From positions 62,001 through 126,000 of the forward strand of contig VTFK01000274.1 in NCBI GenBank assembly GCA_009617715.1: a stretch of 64,000 nucleotides of DNA, in the 5' to 3' direction. Made by a program: the position numbers and the translations under genes. Of the stretch, positions 24,894-36,984 are shown one piece after another; the stretch's first letter is position 1; every line of letters starts with the position of its first letter. Below the pieces are notes generated by a model that saw only the letters and a program-made list of their open reading frames with translations, was not told the origin of the DNA and searched no databases. This DNA is from Plectrocnemia conspersa. Its lineage: Eukaryota; Arthropoda; Insecta; Trichoptera; Polycentropodidae.

Positions 24894-25150
24894 TGTTAGA
24901 AGAATATACTATCAAAAATATATTTAATCCATTTTGGTGCCCTAAAATATTCAAAGATGTCAGTAAGAGTCTGTTGAAGTCCCCGATAAGCATGTGGTAT
25001 TATAACTTGACCACGTGACTACGATGCAGCGCACGACATGCGTGTTGACCATAGGACGCCTACGCGCATACTGAAATCGAACCGAGTTACTAGTTCTATC
25101 TCAGTTTGCGAAAAACCATATCATTATCTCCCTCTCTCTCGTATCTCACT

Positions 25151-26590
25151 TGTAAATTGTAAATTATTTTCTTTAACGTTTAGTCTCCTTATCATAGAGC
25201 ATAAAACGAAAGCAATAGCACTAATAATTTTGCAGAAGCATGTCACCGGAATATGCAATTACGCTTTAGTAACAGTTCAATTGTCTTAGAAAAATCATGT
25301 TGATTATGAGAGAACTATAGCAGAACAAAAAATGTACAAGCACTAATGAAGCTTATGAACTTCGATGTAATTTATTTGTTTCTTTCAAGGATCAAATTTT
25401 AATTAGTTTTTTATTGTAATAAGAGTATTACAATTTTTTTACAATATATAAAATAGCATCTTAACTATAATATAGTAAAACTACATATATTTTTTGGCAA
25501 AAAAATCACAGTAAATAGAGTGAGTTAATATGTGGCAATATTTAATCACCCATTATATTATATTAGACGTTAAAACCAGGTGATAAAGTTTTTATAATAT
25601 GCTGATACGATTTTTATTACTGAAATTGAATACAAAAAAGTCAGGGCAATGACCAAAAATGAAAACTTAAAAATTTCTTTGACAATTTTATAATTGAAAT
25701 AGCTTTAAATGACGAGTTTAAATCTGCATTAAACAGAGATAATTGCTATTAAAAAAAACATTTAGAAAACGAATCCTAACAGATTTAACTGATGCATTGC
25801 TTCTAAAAATATTAGGGAAATAAATATAAAATATATTAAAAGATTAGCTAACGAACATTACAATACGCCATTTTCCAGTATGCTTATTTAAAATCCTTAT
25901 CGATTAAGCAATTTTATAAATACAATTAAGTACATATACAAATTTATGTTTAAAAAAACGTAATTTATCAATCATAGGATCGTTTTCAGATTCAATTCCC
26001 TAGTCTTGATTTATCCAAACATAATTATTGGTGTGCAAAAGTCTTTTCTAAAAACTTTTGTGTGTTTCATTATTTAGCAATTTGCTTTTTATAGTCGCCA
26101 CATTTAGACCTCTGACTGCGATCACATCAATAAATCTCGTTCGGTACAAATAGATATATAGTCTTGCGGCGTAGGGACAAGAGCAATTTTCCGTAGGTGG
26201 TAGCTTAATGTTCGATCGTATCATTATCGAGAACGTGGATAATAGTGGATCATTAGTTCCCCGCGGTGTCGACAAATGTGATATCTAATGGTGATTCCTA
26301 CACACTTCATTTCTTTGTGGGGCGTCCGTTTAATTGAGAATCAAGATATATTTTTCTCATGTGTGATACAAATCCAGGAAAGATTTGTTCCATCAATAAT
26401 AAGAAAATATATTTTTTAACGTATTTTATTATTAATAAAACACACAAAATAAGAGATATAGGTAAAAGCAAGGATCCTTCTATTTACAAGTTCAGTCTGA
26501 AACTCTTTAATCTGATGTTTAAATCAATTAACATAATAAAGAAATTCTTTAAAATGTATGCTCCACTTACGACCACTTAAATGCTTCCCT
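25151..26590. other. AT-rich stretch with one balanced patch
   Basis: No gene. A GC-richer patch at 26040-26290 may be a small regulatory island. The frames at 26048-26275 and 26359-26580 have no family likeness. Confidence 0.35.
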
Positions 26591-27180
26591 AACCATACTG
26601 AAATTTACGTCCTAGGTGTGGTGCCCCCTTAAAATTTTCATTCAAAATCACGTTCGCCCCAAGCGATTAATATTCCGTGCGTATTAGGCCGATGAAACAA
26701 AAGCGAAATACGAGCGGACATTACATGCATTGCCGCCATTAATTACGGCCGAGAAAAGCGGTAGATTAGCGCAGATAGAAATGGGCGTACATTTGTTTAG
26801 TTTCCTTACAATATCGCGACGAAGGATCGGCCGCTTATCTCTCGCCGGGGATCGGAGAAGTAAAAAAAATCCTTCGTAGAATTCGCCGCTGAAAGGCACC
26901 GGCACGCAAGCGACCTTAAGATTTTTTCCTCACATTTTCGGTGAATTTTCGCGAAAATTAAACCGGAACACTTTCACTTGTGGGACCGACTGCGAATCCG
27001 CGCTCCTTGAACGGTTTCAATTAATCGTGCCACAGCACGCTATCCACTCGGGGCCTTTTAAATGTACGGGGCTTAATGAGGACGACCTCTTAATGAATTA
27101 CGTGTCGTTGTACTCTTGTAATGTTGCTTTATGAAATTCGTGTTACGACCAAGTAACCGTAATCGTTAAATGGCACTTTA
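26591..27180. promoter_or_regulatory. candidate enhancer-like island with homeodomain cores
   Basis: One of the GC-richest blocks in the window. It carries several homeodomain-type cores (GATTAATATT, CATTAATTACGG, CAATTAATCGTG, CTTAATGAATTACG) embedded in unique CG-containing sequence. This resembles developmental enhancers in insect gene deserts. The minus-strand frame at 26684-26905 has no family signature. Confidence 0.35.
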
Positions 27181-27619
27181 AAGTAAATTTAATCAGATAT
27201 CTGCGGATGATCTTCTATATATTTGTACATAGAAACATATCTAATTTGATATGATATAACTAATATGATTCATTATCTGTCAAACATAAACGTATACGCA
27301 ATATATAATTTAATGATGTTTAACGCCATAGACTAAATCTAGACTACAGTCTATTTTTTTAAAAGAGACAGTCGACAATAACAAATGCACGCGGGGTTCA
27401 CGTGATCGCTGAGTACAGAAAAACTGAATCAGAAAAAATGAACGACTTTTTTTAAATAAATAAAACACTTCATTAATTTTAAAAACATTTACAATTAGAA
27501 AACACGTAAAAACTAATACTAAAGGCAAGGATTATAAATAAATCATATTTTAAATACTAAATATAAAAAAATTTAATGAAATAAAGCAAATAAATCGATT
27601 TGAGGAATAAATTCTAGTT
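27181..27619. other. AT-rich non-coding stretch
   Basis: Nothing recognised. Confidence 0.4.
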
Positions 27620-28003
27620 TACATTAATAAAAATGACTGAATATTTAATTCTATCACATTATCTAATTCCCACATATAAATTTCAACCATATCCTTAACA
27701 TGCTCAACACATTTTTTCCATATTTCTGGCGTTATTGCCAAAAGCCCTATAAAATAATTTATACATTTCTGAATATTTAAAGTTATTATATTTATATACT
27801 TGAATAATCCAATAAATTGAATTTTTACACACTCCTGCCTTTGTTGATACTTTGTCAGTAATTTGGTTGGGATTTTCCAAAATTTCCCTTAAATATATAT
27901 TTAAAATAGTGTTTTTTTTTTTAATATTTGTGTGATTTCTTTTAGTCCGTTTTTTTGGAGGACTATAGGGGTTAATTTTAGTAATGGTGTCCGTAAAAGA
28001 CAT
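27620..28003 (-). pseudogene. Tc1/mariner-like transposase remnant, internally deleted
   Basis: From the ATG at 28003 the frame runs MSFTDTITKINPYSPPKKR..., then a helix-turn-helix-like segment (ITDKVSTKAGVCKNSIYWII) resembling the DNA-binding N-terminus of insect IS630/Tc1-type transposases. It stops at 27704. A one-base shift continues with EHVKDMVEIYMWELDNVIE, like the C-terminal W-x-K-C-x-EHV segment of that group. The DDE core between the two parts is missing, so this is a dead, internally deleted copy. No terminal repeats were found. The frame extends upstream to 28123 but that part looks non-coding. Family placement is tentative. Confidence 0.4.
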
Positions 28004-28198
28004 TTTTACACTTAAAAAATTCGGCAACTGTATGCACACGCAAATAAAATCTCGCGAACAGCAAACCAATACTACCCTGTTGAAATAGTTTTTGGGGGTG
28101 GATCCCTTCAAGTGAACAACCAATTAGAAGCTTTTTGCGAATAACACGTGATTGTCACGCGTTGAGCACTGTTTACAAGCGATGTCTCTTGAAAAAAA

Positions 28199-28262
28199 CA
28201 GAGTGTAGGCATGTCAAACACGCGGCTCGCGAGCCGCATGCGGCTCACCGGCTGCTGTGATT
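28199..28262 (+). mobile_element. isolated hAT-type terminus
   Basis: The sequence starts CAGAGTGTAGGCATGTCAAA and continues into GCGGCTCGCGAGCCGC, a perfect 16-base palindrome at 28222-28237, then CATGCGGCTC. GTCAAAC-plus-GC-rich-dyad termini are characteristic of certain hAT families. No matching inverted end was found nearby, so it is a fragment or its partner has decayed. Confidence 0.45.
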
Positions 28263-29331
28263 TTTTTATTCCTATATTTAAAAAACTAATAATTTGTTAT
28301 TTTTATATAAATAATTTACGTTTATTTTCATACTATTTAATTTAGAATAATTTAAAATATGGCAACACTAATCGAGGAATTGACGCCAGAGATGTTATAA
28401 TACTAATAAATATTATATCTGAGCCCAGTACAAGTATGAAAAAGAAAAAAATAGTTAAAGATGAATACCGTAACTTTCAATAGAGATGGGAAATACAATA
28501 TTTTTATTCTCTCGTGCAAGAATAAAATATTATGTCTAATATGTATTGTAAGGAGTACAATATTGTCTATAACCAATATGTTGGGAAATTTCTTGAGCAC
28601 AAATTGTGAGAATTTAAGTTAATCCTTAAAAAACAACACTGTGTTTTTTAAAGCCCTTGAAGAAAATACTGCTGCTGTAAAGACTAGCTATATATTATCG
28701 TATTTCATTGTAAATAAGTCGAAACCTTTTACGGAATGTTATGTTATTGTGCCTAGAACAATTTTTAAAAATCAAAAGTGTAAGCTTAAGCCGAAATAAT
28801 ATAGCCAGGAGAATCGATGAAATTTCAGAGAATTTGCAAGTCAAGTCAACTTTTCGCCGCCCTCTTATTTCGTTGAAATAAATTTTAGGAATATACAAAA
28901 AATACTAATCATATTAATTTTAAAACGTATTGTTTGTTCAAAATTTATTTACTAAATATTTACATATACGTATAATAAAAAATAACAAAAATAATCTTTA
29001 TTAAATATTATAAAATTAAACAAAAAATAACAATATAACTATGTTTTTTAAAAAAACTCTTTTAGAAACGCGAATTCATCAATAATGTTTAATGGATATT
29101 AGTGCTAGGCTACTTGGGTTTTCCTGAGACATCGTAGATCGGAGATATTTTATAATTAACTTGAGTTTTGAATCACTTCTTTCGCCAGTGGCAACGGAAA
29201 CTGGCAGTGTTAAAAAATATAAGGGCAATGGTAAAACTTTGGAAACATGCTTTGTAATATTTGTAATGGATCGTTAGATGATGAGGAATCAGGGAAAATT
29301 TCACAGTAAGACAGTATTTCATTAAATAACT
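28263..29331. other. AT-rich non-coding stretch
   Basis: No gene recognised. It may include the decayed interior of the hAT fragment that starts at 28199. Confidence 0.35.
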
Positions 29332-29496
29332 AGATCTCTGGGACACGGTCAATTGGGCGACGGCGATTGGGCGACGGTCAAATGGGCGATTCAAAATGGG
29401 CGACGGACAAATGGGCGATGGTCTTTTGGGCGATACGGTCTTTTGCATTACAAATAAATAATGCAAATATAATTAACAAATAAATGAATGATGCAA

Positions 29497-29542
29497 ATAT
29501 ATATATATATTATAATTAATTAAATAATTAATATATATATAT

Positions 29543-29612
<70 letters not shown>
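29497..29612 (+). repeat. TA microsatellite
   Basis: An almost uninterrupted alternating TA tract of about 100 bases, in two blocks separated by a short A-rich break, inside the MULE-like element. Confidence 0.9.
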
Positions 29613-29617
<5 letters not shown>

Positions 29618-29861
29618 CGTACATACGAAAATATAAGTAATATTTTTTAGAATAAAATTAAAAGATAAAAACATTATTCGGTCTAAACAAAATATAATAT
29701 ACCTACAAAAGATATATGTATATATTTACTTATCATTTGTGCTTATTTAATCATAAAATATCACTTAAACAGTTTGATTTTTTTATTCAAGAATTTAAGA
29801 GAGTTACCGGATATCATAAAACACTTAGGCTTAGGTCGGTAATTTTATTATAAATATCTAC

Positions 29862-30370
29862 CTGGTAAATGTTTATAGTAGGCCCTTACGCGATTTTTTT
29901 TTATGGTTTGAGCCTTGGAAACTACTGTGAGAACAAACTTTTGGAATTTCCAAAAATCGCATATTTTACAGTAATTTATTCCAAATTAGATAGGATAGTT
30001 ATATATAAATATAATAACACAGAACTAGCGCTGATAAGTGTTTATCGTGGATTTTGCCCTTTACGCGAGTTTTTTATATTTTGAGACTTATAAATTACTG
30101 TGAGAACAATCTTTTGGAATTTACAAAAATCGCATATTTTACCGTTATCTATTTTAAACTGGATAGGGTGGTTATATATAAATATAATAACCTAGAACTA
30201 GCGCTGATAAATGTTTATCGTGGATTTTGCGAATTTTTTTTATGTTTTGCGCCTTGGAAATTAGTGTGAGAATAAACTTTGGGAATTCACAAAAATCGCA
30301 TATTTTACAGTTATCTATTTAAAACTAGATAGGGTAGTTATATATAAATATAATAACCCATAACTAGCGC
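29862..30370 (+). repeat. three tandem copies of a ~170-base unit
   Basis: Units start at about 29862, 30031 and 30204. Each holds TGTTTAT, a TACGCGA-type word (reduced in unit 3), CTGTGAGAACAA-like sequence, CAAAAATCGCATATTTTAC and AACTAGCGCT. The spacing is 169 then 173 bases. The array lies in the MULE-like element, so it is either a subterminal binding array or a captured satellite. Open frames within are by-products of the repeat. Confidence 0.85.
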
Positions 30371-30632
30371 TCAGTATACTTTTGAATTTTGACTAAAAAC
30401 GTTCGTAAAAGTTTCGTTGCGTCTTTGAAAAGTATTTTTGTCGTGGTATTAAAACCCTTTGTCACAGTGTCATTGTGTTTTTGGTAAAAAAATCAGTACA
30501 GCAAGAAAATAAGTATGTATCTTTTTATTCACATGTGGGTTATATTTCATGTGTTATTTATAGATAATTGTTTTTTATAGATCATTGTTGAGAACGACCA
30601 ATTTGAGTTAACACAGTTTATATTATTCATAA

Positions 30633-30728
30633 ATGGATAATTCAGGCATATTAAGTCAAAAAAACAAGGAAAAATATGTTTGGAATGGATATTTTTATGA
30701 AAAGAATAGACCAAAAAATTTTTATTAA
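30633..30728 (+). pseudogene. possible FLYWCH-type transposase start, truncated
   Basis: A 31-codon frame opens MDNSGILSQKNKEKYVWNGY and ends after EKNRPKNFY. The order K-Y-V-(W)-x-G-Y/F-F/L-Y ... N-F-Y recalls the start of a FLYWCH zinc finger, a domain found in some insect MULE transposases. The zinc-binding C/H residues are not in frame. This supports but does not prove the MULE assignment. Confidence 0.35.
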
Positions 30729-31002
30729 AGTTTTGAGGTACAATAGAGAAAATATCATAGAATATTTACGTGGTATTGCATATAATTGTAATATGAGTTA
30801 ATAATTTGTAAATAAAATTGTTTTTCATTTAATATACTTTTTCGGTTTGATGTATATATTTTATTAATATTTACAATAAAGCAAAACGTGCAAGTGTTTT
30901 TTAATTTCTGTCGCCCATATGACCGTCGCCCAAATAACCATCGCCCAATTGACCGGAATCGCCCATTTGTCCGTCGCCCAATTGTCGCGTACCGAGATCT
31001 CT

Positions 31003-32480
31003 TTTAGACATGTTTATTTTGTCTGAATTTTTTAAAATATCATTATCTATTTTTTTTAAATTATACAAAAAACTAAATAAAGATTCATATTTATATGCTA
31101 TTTAAAATCTTTGATTGAGGGAATTGCTTATGTGATCTAAAATCGTAAAATAAAAATTGATCTTGAATTGATGCTTGTGATCTGCAATCAAATTTGATTT
31201 GGTTCTGATTTTAAGACTAATGATGAAAACTGCATTGTAATATTGAATCAACGGGTATTTTTTTTGTCAAAAACCCTATTTTTTAAAATATACCACAAAT
31301 CATTTATTACATTTAGCCCTGATAAATATATATAGTCAGCGAAAATGTGAGTTTAACTCTAGTTCAATACTGAACCAAATGTCGAATAAATTAATATAAG
31401 TGGTGTGACTTTGCATCCAAAATGACACCATAAAAGCTATTACCAGATTATTTTTATTTTGTACAAATTACCACTGAGATATTCATTTTATAGAATGAGT
31501 ACTTAAGGAGAAGTGGTTTATTCTGGATGACCTGCTATTAATCTCGAATTGCCTCGAATCGTGTGATCATCTGACAAAGTGTTACATATTTAAATAGCTC
31601 AATCGAATTACAGATGCGGATGTTGGTGGGCCAATTGCATCACTTGATTATTCAACTAACGAAATATTTTTACGCCTTGAATAAATGAAACTGCAATGTG
31701 AACTTAATTTAGACGCAGTGTCTATCGCGCGTTCCTTACGACCAAAAGGGTAGTTTTTCTGATGCTTACAAGTGAATAATGTGCCAGCAGATAGGTGGGT
31801 GCGAAATTACGCAATTGTAGTATTGAGTATGTTTTTATTGTTATTAGTTGCTTATTTCCTTTTCATAATTTTGATATGGTCCTTTGAATGATTTCAGCGT
31901 TAACAGTACAACTGATTGAACAAATCTAAACGAATATGCTAGGTTTGTGGCGATATTTTTATATAAAAGAATACCAGGAGGCAGTAAGTTGTAAAAGCTT
32001 TATACCAATTGTGTTTTGGTTATTTATTTGGTCAATTGGATATCATGTTGTATCCCTCTGATTTTAAGACTAACAATAAAATCTGCAAATAATAATATGA
32101 TGAAATTTTCCATCTATGGGTGTATCTCTTTTAGTTGCAGTTGTGCTATGCAACCGATTTCTCTGAAATATGTCACAAATCCTTTATTGGATACACAATA
32201 TTTAATAAATCCTAGACACAAACATTCTTCTGTGTATCGCAAAGTATGAATTGTTAGAATTGGAGGTATGGAGCATACATGGAAATATTTTCTACAAAGG
32301 ATTGCAATATTGAGTTTTAGAGAGTACTATTTATGCGATCCTCGCAGGCTTTTATTCATGTTCAATTTATACACAACACAAACGACAAGATGTTTTTATT
32401 TGAATTTAAAACAAAACGCAAATACGAATCAAGTCGCAATTAAAATACAGTTAAATAAAACTCAAGATTTTTCACATGCC
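31003..32480. other. AT-rich stretch with a faint internal duplication
   Basis: Two short similarities recur about 850 bases apart: TCTGATTTTAAGACTAA at about 31205 and 32056, and a CACAAATC-plus-TTTATT block at about 31293 and 32171. This could be a decayed repeat. The plus-strand frames at 32016-32486 show no family features. Confidence 0.3.
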
Positions 32481-33110
32481 TTATAACGCATGTGCAACTC
32501 AAAGATGTTTTACAGCCGCCATGTATTAACTCTAAAAAAATCGCATTGCAATCTGCTCCGTCAAAGGGCCCGCGCGCGGCTTATGTATTTCGAAAAAGAA
32601 CACTTTTGTGTGTGATTGGACCATTCAAGAAAGCATTTTGTGTGAAATATTGAGTACTAGTATCGGAATGGGCCATTGTTTCGCCGGGCACGTCGCGCCG
32701 TAAACTCGGCGTAATATTCCTTCTTCGGCGCTGCTACTTGGTAGCCGATTAAATTTAAAAATGGAACTGTTTGATTCGAGGGGATTATTCGAATACATCT
32801 GCACTCGAAACGCTCCATAAATCCGACGTAATAAAAGCAGTTGTAATCAACATTTTATCGCCGGCGTTCGGCCGAATCCAACGTGCTCCTGTGCTGCTAC
32901 AATATATACACATATTGCATCGGGTATATAAAATACATATAATCTCTGCTAGCTGGCAATATAAGTCGAAATGATTTAACCTTTAATGAGAGATTTTCCC
33001 CGCTTCGCTTTCATTATCCCGTAGTTTGGTTTTATGCATGTTTACGATCAGGTAACGATTTATGGCGGTGCGGACTAGCGAGGTATCGACGTACTTTGTA
33101 TTTAATGGAA
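32481..33110. promoter_or_regulatory. candidate regulatory island
   Basis: GC-richer unique block with several CG-rich patches (about 32560-32580, 32680-32740, 32860-32880, 33060-33085) and ATTAAAT/TAAT cores between them. No coding signature. Confidence 0.3.
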
Positions 33111-34346
33111 AAAATACTGCTGCCCAATAAGTTGCTTTTAGATCAGTTTAAAACAAACCATAAGATTTTAACGACTCAGTCTGGATCGATCAGTTTTCTG
33201 GCCGATCTTCTCCGATCACAGTCGATGTTTTAAGATTTTGTTTTTATCAGCAATAGCATTTTTTAAGCTATGAAAATATTGTCTTATTAAATGAAGCTGT
33301 GTTCTGTAAATAATTCTATAAAAATAATTACATATAAGAGTTTATATATGTAATTTATCTTTTAAAAAAATATTTAATTAAAGAGAATTATAATATATTT
33401 ATTGTAAATGATAAAATCAGTTTTAATCAAATCCTTAATATCTATAAGCCACAAACAAATAATTTTTAATATTTCGAGAAACAGCCGAATTTATTATATC
33501 GCGTAAGAATAATATATCTAGTCAACGAAATAAATATGTAGGCTCATTGAAATACAAAAATTAAAAATGAGTAAAATTAGTGTATAATATAATAATCACC
33601 CACACAAAAAATACTTTTATTTTTTTTTCATTTTCACTGTTGTCTACAAATAAAATCTTTCTTTTTAATTAGTGAATAACTATTATTTTAACTATATGAA
33701 ACTCTTTTATTAAAACTTTATTATTTGGTTAAAACAAAGACACTTTGTGGATTAACTTTACTTTGAAAAGAGTCACTGACAAATTGTTGTTTTTATTTTT
33801 CGTATTTGTGATATTTTTAGCACAGAATGAAATAAAAGTCTCGCTTAAATTTCACAAAACGATTAACGTTACAATAGATATAATATAATATTTGAAGAAA
33901 AAGTGATATTTTACAATTAAATCATATTAATATTTGTGCAATGTGTGCTTGTATTTATCAACCAATTATTCAATCTATACATATTTATATATAGTATACC
34001 TAAATTATTTCAACATATATATATATACGTATATAAAAAAAGTGAAATAATTAACTATGTTAAAACCATTACTTACGTAATGTGTTATACGTGAATCATT
34101 GTGAATTTTATGTTATATTTATAGTGTAGTAAATAAAGAATATAATTTAAAGTATTATATTAAATTTTAATATTTTCCTCGAGCTTTTTTTGTTGTTCTT
34201 AATTGAATATTTTAAAATTAGTTCAAGTATATTTTAAAACGTTTTAATTATTACCAGAATAACTTAAAAATATATTAAGATTTAAATAGAAAAAAGCATA
34301 AAGCGTCCGAAAACATATAAATCAATCTTATCATAGTTGTGTTGTC
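33111..34346. other. AT-rich non-coding stretch
   Basis: After a balanced patch ending near 33235, the sequence is low-complexity A/T. Nothing recognised. Confidence 0.45.
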
Positions 34347-34430
34347 TAATGCTTGACTACACTCTGTGGAAGTTGTCCGAACCGAAGTTCAACTGAAGTC
34401 GGTCGAGAGCTACGACTTCCGAGTAAGTAA
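34347..34430 (+). mobile_element. TIR element family A, left-end fragment
   Basis: TGACTACACTCTGTGGAAGT and the following GAACCGAAGTTCAACTGAAG block match the left ends at 1136 and 23628. Similarity is lost after a short AAGT repeat at about 34424-34440. This is a third, heavily truncated family member. Confidence 0.65.
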
Positions 34431-34814
34431 GTAAGTATAAGTAAAGGGTTAGGTATAAATAGTAGCAGTATTTACCTATTTTAAAAGACTTCTGCAAACA
34501 GTAAATTACTAAGTGAGTTACTAGTTTGCAACAAATTATTTATTCAAGCAGTCAATGCTATGTTTAAGTGACTGAAAAATTAGTTTTGATGAATAGTCTG
34601 CATGAAACAAATACAGATGTAAATATTAATAATAAAGTTAAAAAACGTTAAAAAAAGTACATTTTAAAGTGGGAGTACAGCTTACGCATATGACGGTGTA
34701 TATAACGCAGCACAAAACCAGACTAGATACACTTGACATTGATACGCCTCGACGCTCAAAAAAATTCTGTATATTAAATATCTTTCGGAAATCGAAATCG
34801 AATCTTAAAACAAT
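34431..34814. other. AT-rich flank of tandem duplication
   Basis: No gene recognised. Confidence 0.4.
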
Positions 34815-35371
34815 TATGCGAGAAGATTACTATAAATAATACTGTAAAATTTACAATATTTAACAAAATATCCTTTTTATCCATAACTAGCTTTGAATAT
34901 CGCCCCAGTATTTCTAGGCATTATAATGTGGATGATAAAAATAGACATAAAATCTTGTGGTTTTTAAGAAAAATATTAAAAATAATCACTAAAATAGAAT
35001 AATAAAATGTTTTGCAATCAAATAATTACACTTACATAACAGTTGAACAAGCACTACAACATTTTGAAACATTGCTCAATAAAAAGATCAATTCTCTTAA
35101 AAAGACTTATCAAACTCCAATTGACAATTATACATTAATTCCAGTGGAAGACAAAAATGTAATTTCTTATTACAAAATCCGATACCTTGGAAATATGAAA
35201 ATACTGTTATTCCCTAATGATATTTGAAATTAAAACCATATTTGGACATACCAAAATATTTAGGAATTTATTAAAACAGTTTTTAAAAAATAATTAAATT
35301 GATTACATTAAAAGATTATTCTAAGACTTTAAAATTGTACAAGATTTAAAATTAGTAGAAATAATCTCAGC

Positions 35372-35511
35372 ATGAACGTGTCTAAAGCTGATGTTGAACG
35401 TTCGTTCAGGTCGTTGAATCGCATTAAATACATATGAGATATTTGATTTCCTATGATGTACTAAGTGCCCTTGCTGCACTATCAATCCAGAAAGTGTATA
35501 AAATAAATTAA
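35372..35511 (+). pseudogene. hAT transposase C-terminal (dimerisation) remnant
   Basis: From the ATG at 35372 the frame reads MNVSKADVERSFRSLNRIKY, matching the A-D-x-E-R-S/V-F-S-x-L-x-x-I-K core of the hAT C-terminal dimerisation domain. A one-base shift is then needed to read RYLISYDVLSALAALSIQK, the following L-x-A-L-x-x-L-S-I helix, to a TAA at 35511. Stop codons in the original frame show it is dead. An upstream frame at 35012-35227 may be more of the same gene but has no diagnostic motif. In unit 2 (38364-38475) the ADVERS start is deleted. Confidence 0.65.
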
Positions 35512-36076
35512 AAGAAAATTATATTAAACAAATTGTACAATTCACAATTTTAAAAGGGGACCATGTATAAACTTGTTTTAGAAACAATATTTTTATTAGC
35601 GTTTATTATTACAGATAATAATAATAAACTATTATGCTAATCTCTCTTAGTAAATTGATTAGTGTTTTTATAAATCGATATATTATTCTATAGTTTCAGG
35701 TCTCTGGGTATCTGGACAGTAAACGGATCTCTTGGTGCAGAGGTTTTATATTAGGTTAACAATACTTACTTGGCGCACCATACCAATTAATTGTCATAAT
35801 ATTTAAGATTATAATAGGATTCGTATTCATTATTTGCATCAAATATTGGGATAATCCATCTTATTTTAAGTAGTTAAATATCATTCCTACTACTATTACT
35901 GTCACAGTAATAATAACACGGTTTAAATCAAATTCATCGTCACTTCCTTAAACATCCATTATTATAACGTCATTCGTAATTATATGGATAATTTCTAAAA
36001 AGAAATCAATGTATGTATTTATAAATAATTAAAACACAGATTACTAATTGTTAGTAATTTACTAGCTCGAAAAGAT

Positions 36077-36474
36077 TAATATTATTATTTGAGTCGCCGC
36101 TATTAAGTAAGAATTATGCACAATTAGAGCATATAGTCCCGTTTCATCCCATATGATAAAAAATAGATACCCATTAAAGGAAAAAATCTGTTTAAAAGGA
36201 ATAATTGACGACGTAAAACTGTCAAGTAAGCGTTATGAGGTCCTAACACGGCTCGCTCCGGCCATGTTCCGATCAATAAATTTACAATAAACTTATTATT
36301 GACTTATTTGCAAAAGTTAAAAATTGAATATTACTAAAATGTGTTTTACCATTAATAAATTGAAATTGTCAAAATTAGCTCCAACACAAAGCCAATAAAT
36401 GCATTTCAAGTTTTGATTGCAACGCTTGGAATACGATGTCGACCAATTGTCGACTTTCTAGCACAAAGGGTTAA
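36077..36474 (+). repeat. dispersed repeat R, copy 1
   Basis: Starts near GAGTCGCCGC and ends GCACAAAGGGTTAA. It shares AGAGCATATAGTCCCGTTTC and GGCCATGTTCCGATCAATAA with copies at 39032-39580, 41210-41524 and 41525-42019. An end reading AAAGGG followed by TTAA resembles a piggyBac-type terminus and target. The matching left end is not evident. This copy lacks the internal GATACCCAGGTCGAT segment. Confidence 0.65.
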
Positions 36475-36984
36475 CTATATTCGAAAGACACACAAAATTA
36501 GAAAGACATTACCTTGTCAAACGCACGATGCATAGAATTGTAAATATCCTCGCGGGCCACGGCGCGGCGTCACACCCCCCGCCCCCCGCGAGGTGCAACG
36601 GTCTTGCACTAAACACTAATTTGAATTATACACTGCTTAATTCTAACACATACACTAAATTACACTATCACTTTATAATGCACTGCTAATTAAAAACATC
36701 GAGAACACTTATTCGAGAAAAATGTAACAAAAGAATTTATTCGCCCGTTTACGACCGAGGTCGCATATATACTGGTATTGTTTTTAAATATTTTTAGATG
36801 CAACCAGACAATTCAAGGTTATGCTTCATTAAAAATAACAAATGTCATTCACATCAAATTGCATTTGTCTAGACTTAAAATATTTATCTCTAATTCGAAT
36901 CATTTTAATGCAAGTTGTTTGTTTATTTTTAGAAAATCTATCTCTAATTCGATTTATTTTAATGCGAGAGTGACACGAAGGTCA

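Larger units (their letters stand above)
23627..25150. mobile_element. TIR element family A, copy 2 (truncated, interrupted)
   Basis: It starts TGCACTACACTCTCTAAAAG and follows copy 1 (1135-2210) closely to about 25145, where similarity ends before the right terminus. It is split by the hAT element at 24187-24893. Compared with copy 1 it lacks about 23 bases near 23735 and has an extra ATAACGATATC block just left of the insertion. The left end abuts the MULE-like fragment. Confidence 0.75.
29340..30994 (+). mobile_element. MULE-like element, complete but non-autonomous
   Basis: The left end is GGGACACGGTCAATTGGGCG and the right end, read inward, CGGTACGCGACAATTGGGCG. Both continue with reiterated GGGCGAC/GGGCGAT words spaced by AT-rich gaps. 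AGATCTCT is duplicated on both sides (29332-29339 and 30995-31002). Compound repetitive TIRs plus an 8-base duplication fit Mutator-like elements. The interior holds a long TA microsatellite, three tandem copies of about 170 bases, and a short frame with FLYWCH-like character. The left portion recurs at 23065-23626. Confidence 0.7.

Noticed and set aside
29869..30269. Two similar 71-codon open frames looking like a gene pair
   Set aside because: They are successive units of a non-coding tandem repeat read in the same frame.
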